Source: Lewinellaceae bacterium (GTDB taxonomy: Bacteria; Bacteroidota; Bacteroidia; Chitinophagales; Saprospiraceae). Taken from it: a DNA stretch of 20,036 bases. The notes beneath the pieces were generated by a model that worked only from the letters and a program-made list of their open reading frames with translations, did no database searches and was not told the origin of the DNA. Every line of letters starts with the position of its first letter. Position 1 is the stretch's first letter. Positions 18,201-20,036 of the stretch are shown here, in pieces. Made by a program: the position numbers and the translations under genes. The stretch is taken from contig JADJRC010000017.1 in NCBI GenBank assembly GCA_016712415.1, forward strand, positions 1 through 20,036, read 5' to 3'.

Positions 18201-20036
18201 ATCACTACGGGTTGATCGTATTGGGCGGGTTATTGTTGCCAGCCGTTATGCTGGCGGTGGTGGAGCATCCATTGGCGCCGGTCACCGTTAGGTCGTATGT
18301 GCCGACAGATATTGCCGAGGTTGGGCGTAGATGGGTGTCCTCCGGCCCACATATAAGTATAAGGCGCCACGCCGCCTGTAACATTCCCACTGATGGCGCC
18401 GTTGCTGAGGTCGCGGGTAGATGCTGTAGGCGATGGGTTGATATTCGGCGTATTGGGGTTGTTCGGCACGGTGAACGATGCGGTTTACAGGTACAACTTC
18501 CGCCGCCGCTGACCGTGACATCATGGGTGCCGGGGGCAGGTTGGATAAATTTTGTGTGGTTTCGCCCCCGACCGGGTAATCGTGCGCTGTGCATGCCCGC
18601 AGGAGCGATGTTGGGGGTTATGCTGCCGTTGCCGCCGTTGCAGGTGGTGTTGGCAACGATAGTGGAGGTAATATTGATCGGCGGGTTGTTATTTTACCGA
18701 CGTTGATGCTGGCTGTGCTGGAGCACCCGTTGGCGCCGGTGACCGTCTGCGGCATAACTGCCGGCCGGTATGTTGGTCAGGCTGGAGGTGGATGCTCCAT
18801 TGTCCCACATGAAGGTGTAAGGCGCTACGCCGCCCGTTGCACATTCAGGTTGATGCTGCCATTGCTCAGGTCGCAGGTGCTTTGTACGACCGTCGAAAGC
18901 AATAATGGAGGTAATGGGAAGATTTGTCCGGTACGTTGAAGGTAGCCGTAGAACTGCAAGTCGGGCCTGCCGTGACCGTGACAGTATGGACGCCCAGTGG
19001 CAGGTTGCTGATATCCTGGGTCATTTCGTTGTTCGACCAGATATAAGTATGAAAACCTGCCAGGTTGACGCTGATATCTATGCTGCCGTTGCCGCCGCTG
19101 CAGGTAGTATTAACAACCACATTACCGGTGATATTGAGGTTGACTATATTGTCGTTGACAGCCACATCCACGACGCTGGTGCGGCCGTTGGCATCGGTAA
19201 CTGTGACGGTGTAGTTGCCGGCGGGACGCCAATGAGTCTTCCGTCATCTGCCCGCCTGACCAGACAAGTGTATACGGTACCGGTACCGCCACCTGCCAAG
19301 AGGTTGATGGCGCCGTTGCTTTGCATCCGCATTGCGCGTTGGTGACCTGCGCATTGGCCGTGATCGTGGTTTGGGTGATGACTGCATTTTCGGACGCATG
19401 CCCCGGCGTCCGTTCACCGAAGAAACGCTCTGAATAGCGTAGGTGCCAGGCTGGAGTTGCCATCAGGATATACGGATTGTCGCTGGTTTGGATCGCGGGT
19501 TGCGGCGCTCCGTTGATGGTATACACAAATTGCCAGGGCGCCTGGCCGGTAAAGTTGACCGTCAGTGGTACCGAACCCATAGCGCCCGCACACATTACAC
19601 CGCTGCCGGCAATCATGGCCGTCGGCGAGGGATGATGTCGATGGTGATGCAACTTGGAGTCAGGTTGGGATAACACGCATTGGCTGCGTTCAGGCCAGTG
19701 TTGGCCAGCCTGCTGGCATTGGCATTCCAGTCCAGCGCCGATGTTCGGGCCGCTACCCGTTACCGTACCCATACCGGCGGGCGTAATGCTCCAGGTATAA
19801 ATGGTGGCGCCCGGTACCCAGCGGTATGGTAAAACTGGAAGGAATTGCCCTGGCAGGCCATGGCGGGGCCGCTGATGGCGCCCGGTGTCTCCGGTGGTGC
19901 GCCGACGGTGGAGACCATCCAGTACTTCGATCGAATAATCATACATTCCCGGCGCATCCGTCAAGTACAAAATAGTAGATTTGTCCGATGACGAAATTGC
20001 TGGCCGATAATATAAAAGGATCTTCCGTGCAGGAAC
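12229..20036 (-). CDS. Giant T9SS type B cell-surface adhesin with SprB repeats (C-terminal part)
   Basis: The gene enters from the right edge, so about 2600 C-terminal residues are seen. In protein order: a segment ending FVLDGCAG (about 19930-20036), PKD-like modules (GAISGPAMACQG, TWSITPAG, VMCAGAMGSVPLTVNFTG; to about 19400), and about 20 SprB-type repeats (19350-14850). Two looser SprB-type units follow (to about 14400), then a Cys-containing domain (CETSVGTMSG to VAAGTPIVF, about 14320-13990). Four Ig-like modules with LSG and FxW motifs (13970-13010) and one SprB-like unit (RYSIDGGQQF, about 13000-12790) come next. Last is the CHU_C/gliding-motility sorting domain (VPNIFSPDNNGNND, FSRWGEMVYE, WDGKHRG, GVFVWYAVLEF, VTVKR). 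From 12229 to about 14540 the frame is intact; the repeat array is broken by about one indel per unit. Relatives include SprB-type gliding adhesins; gliding itself is not shown here. Confidence 0.92.
14400..19400 (-). repeat. Tandem SprB-type repeat array, period about 223 bp (74 aa)
   Basis: The codons for the motif WSN (plus strand TTCGACC or a close variant) recur at 14915, 15195, 15423, 15664, 15884, 16107, 16331, 16550, 16773, 16999, 17224, 17449, 17673, 17894, 18341, 18811, 19032 and 19256. Two degenerate copies lie near 18117 and 18565. Most spacings are 219-228 bp. Each unit reads roughly C-x(3)-NGxIxLxV-xxG-xxYTYxWSN-xxxTQDL-xxLPAGxYTVTV-xxxNGC. Two further, more divergent units centre near 14689 and 14449. 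The spacing from 14915 to 15195 is anomalous (280 bp). The units are similar in layout but divergent in sequence, so they are old duplications. Confidence 0.88.

Noticed and set aside
17912..18706. Plus-strand open frame of 264 codons
   Set aside because: It is antisense to the SprB array and merely follows its Gly/Pro-rich codons. The minus strand gives repeat motifs continuing on both sides.
14400..19400. Regular repeats at about 223 bp that could suggest a CRISPR or satellite array
   Set aside because: The repeats are coding. Translated on the minus strand, each unit gives SprB-type protein motifs, and the units are too long and too divergent for CRISPR.
1..20036. Insertion sequences, tRNA or rRNA genes, phage genes
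   Set aside because: I found no transposase motifs, terminal inverted repeats, tRNA cloverleaf sequences, rRNA segments or phage structural genes on either strand.

Overview
The window looks like a chromosomal piece of an uncultured Bacteroidota bacterium, probably near Saprospiria/Chitinophagia. The grounds are two C-terminal sorting signals of the type IX secretion system (T9SS) of type A and one of type B, a giant SprB-repeat adhesin, start codons without Shine-Dalgarno sequences, promoter-like TAnnTTTG boxes, and housekeeping proteins (Era, PyrC) with Bacteroidota-type sequences. Taxonomy is inferred from family resemblance only; no search was run. The sequence carries many single-base insertions and deletions. 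Almost every gene must be read across one or more frameshifts, while the protein stays family-like on both sides of each break. This is what an unpolished long-read assembly looks like, so I annotate whole genes and do not call pseudogenes.

Left part (1-4112). On the minus strand a NadR-like P-loop kinase (196-748) is followed directly by a TPP riboswitch (97-180), which reads out of the left edge into a gene almost entirely outside the window. On the plus strand are a conserved hypothetical gene (792-1377) and era (1398-2291), probably one operon, and then, after a 487-bp non-coding gap, pyrC (2779-4112). The gap holds the best candidate for something new: a roughly 115-nt minus-strand small RNA with its own Bacteroidota-type promoter, an internal two-part stem and a strong intrinsic terminator.

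Middle part (4115-12224), all on the minus strand. It holds a membrane protein convergent with pyrC, a NUC1-family DNA/RNA non-specific endonuclease, a secreted metallopeptidase of about 1014 residues with a T9SS type A sorting domain, a secreted 322-residue T9SS protein that is fully intact, a small four-helix membrane protein and a GH29 alpha-L-fucosidase.

Right part (12229-20036), also on the minus strand. It is the C-terminal portion (about 2600 residues or more) of one giant T9SS type B adhesin that starts beyond the right edge. In protein order it has PKD-like modules, about 20 SprB-type repeats with a period near 223 bp, a Cys-rich domain, four Ig-like modules, one more SprB unit and the CHU_C/gliding-motility sorting domain. 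The repeats alternate between two sequence types, so the true unit is a dimer of about 450 bp. The fucosidase starts 7 bp after the adhesin stop, so the two are probably co-transcribed. Together they suggest a surface or glycan-interaction locus served by T9SS.
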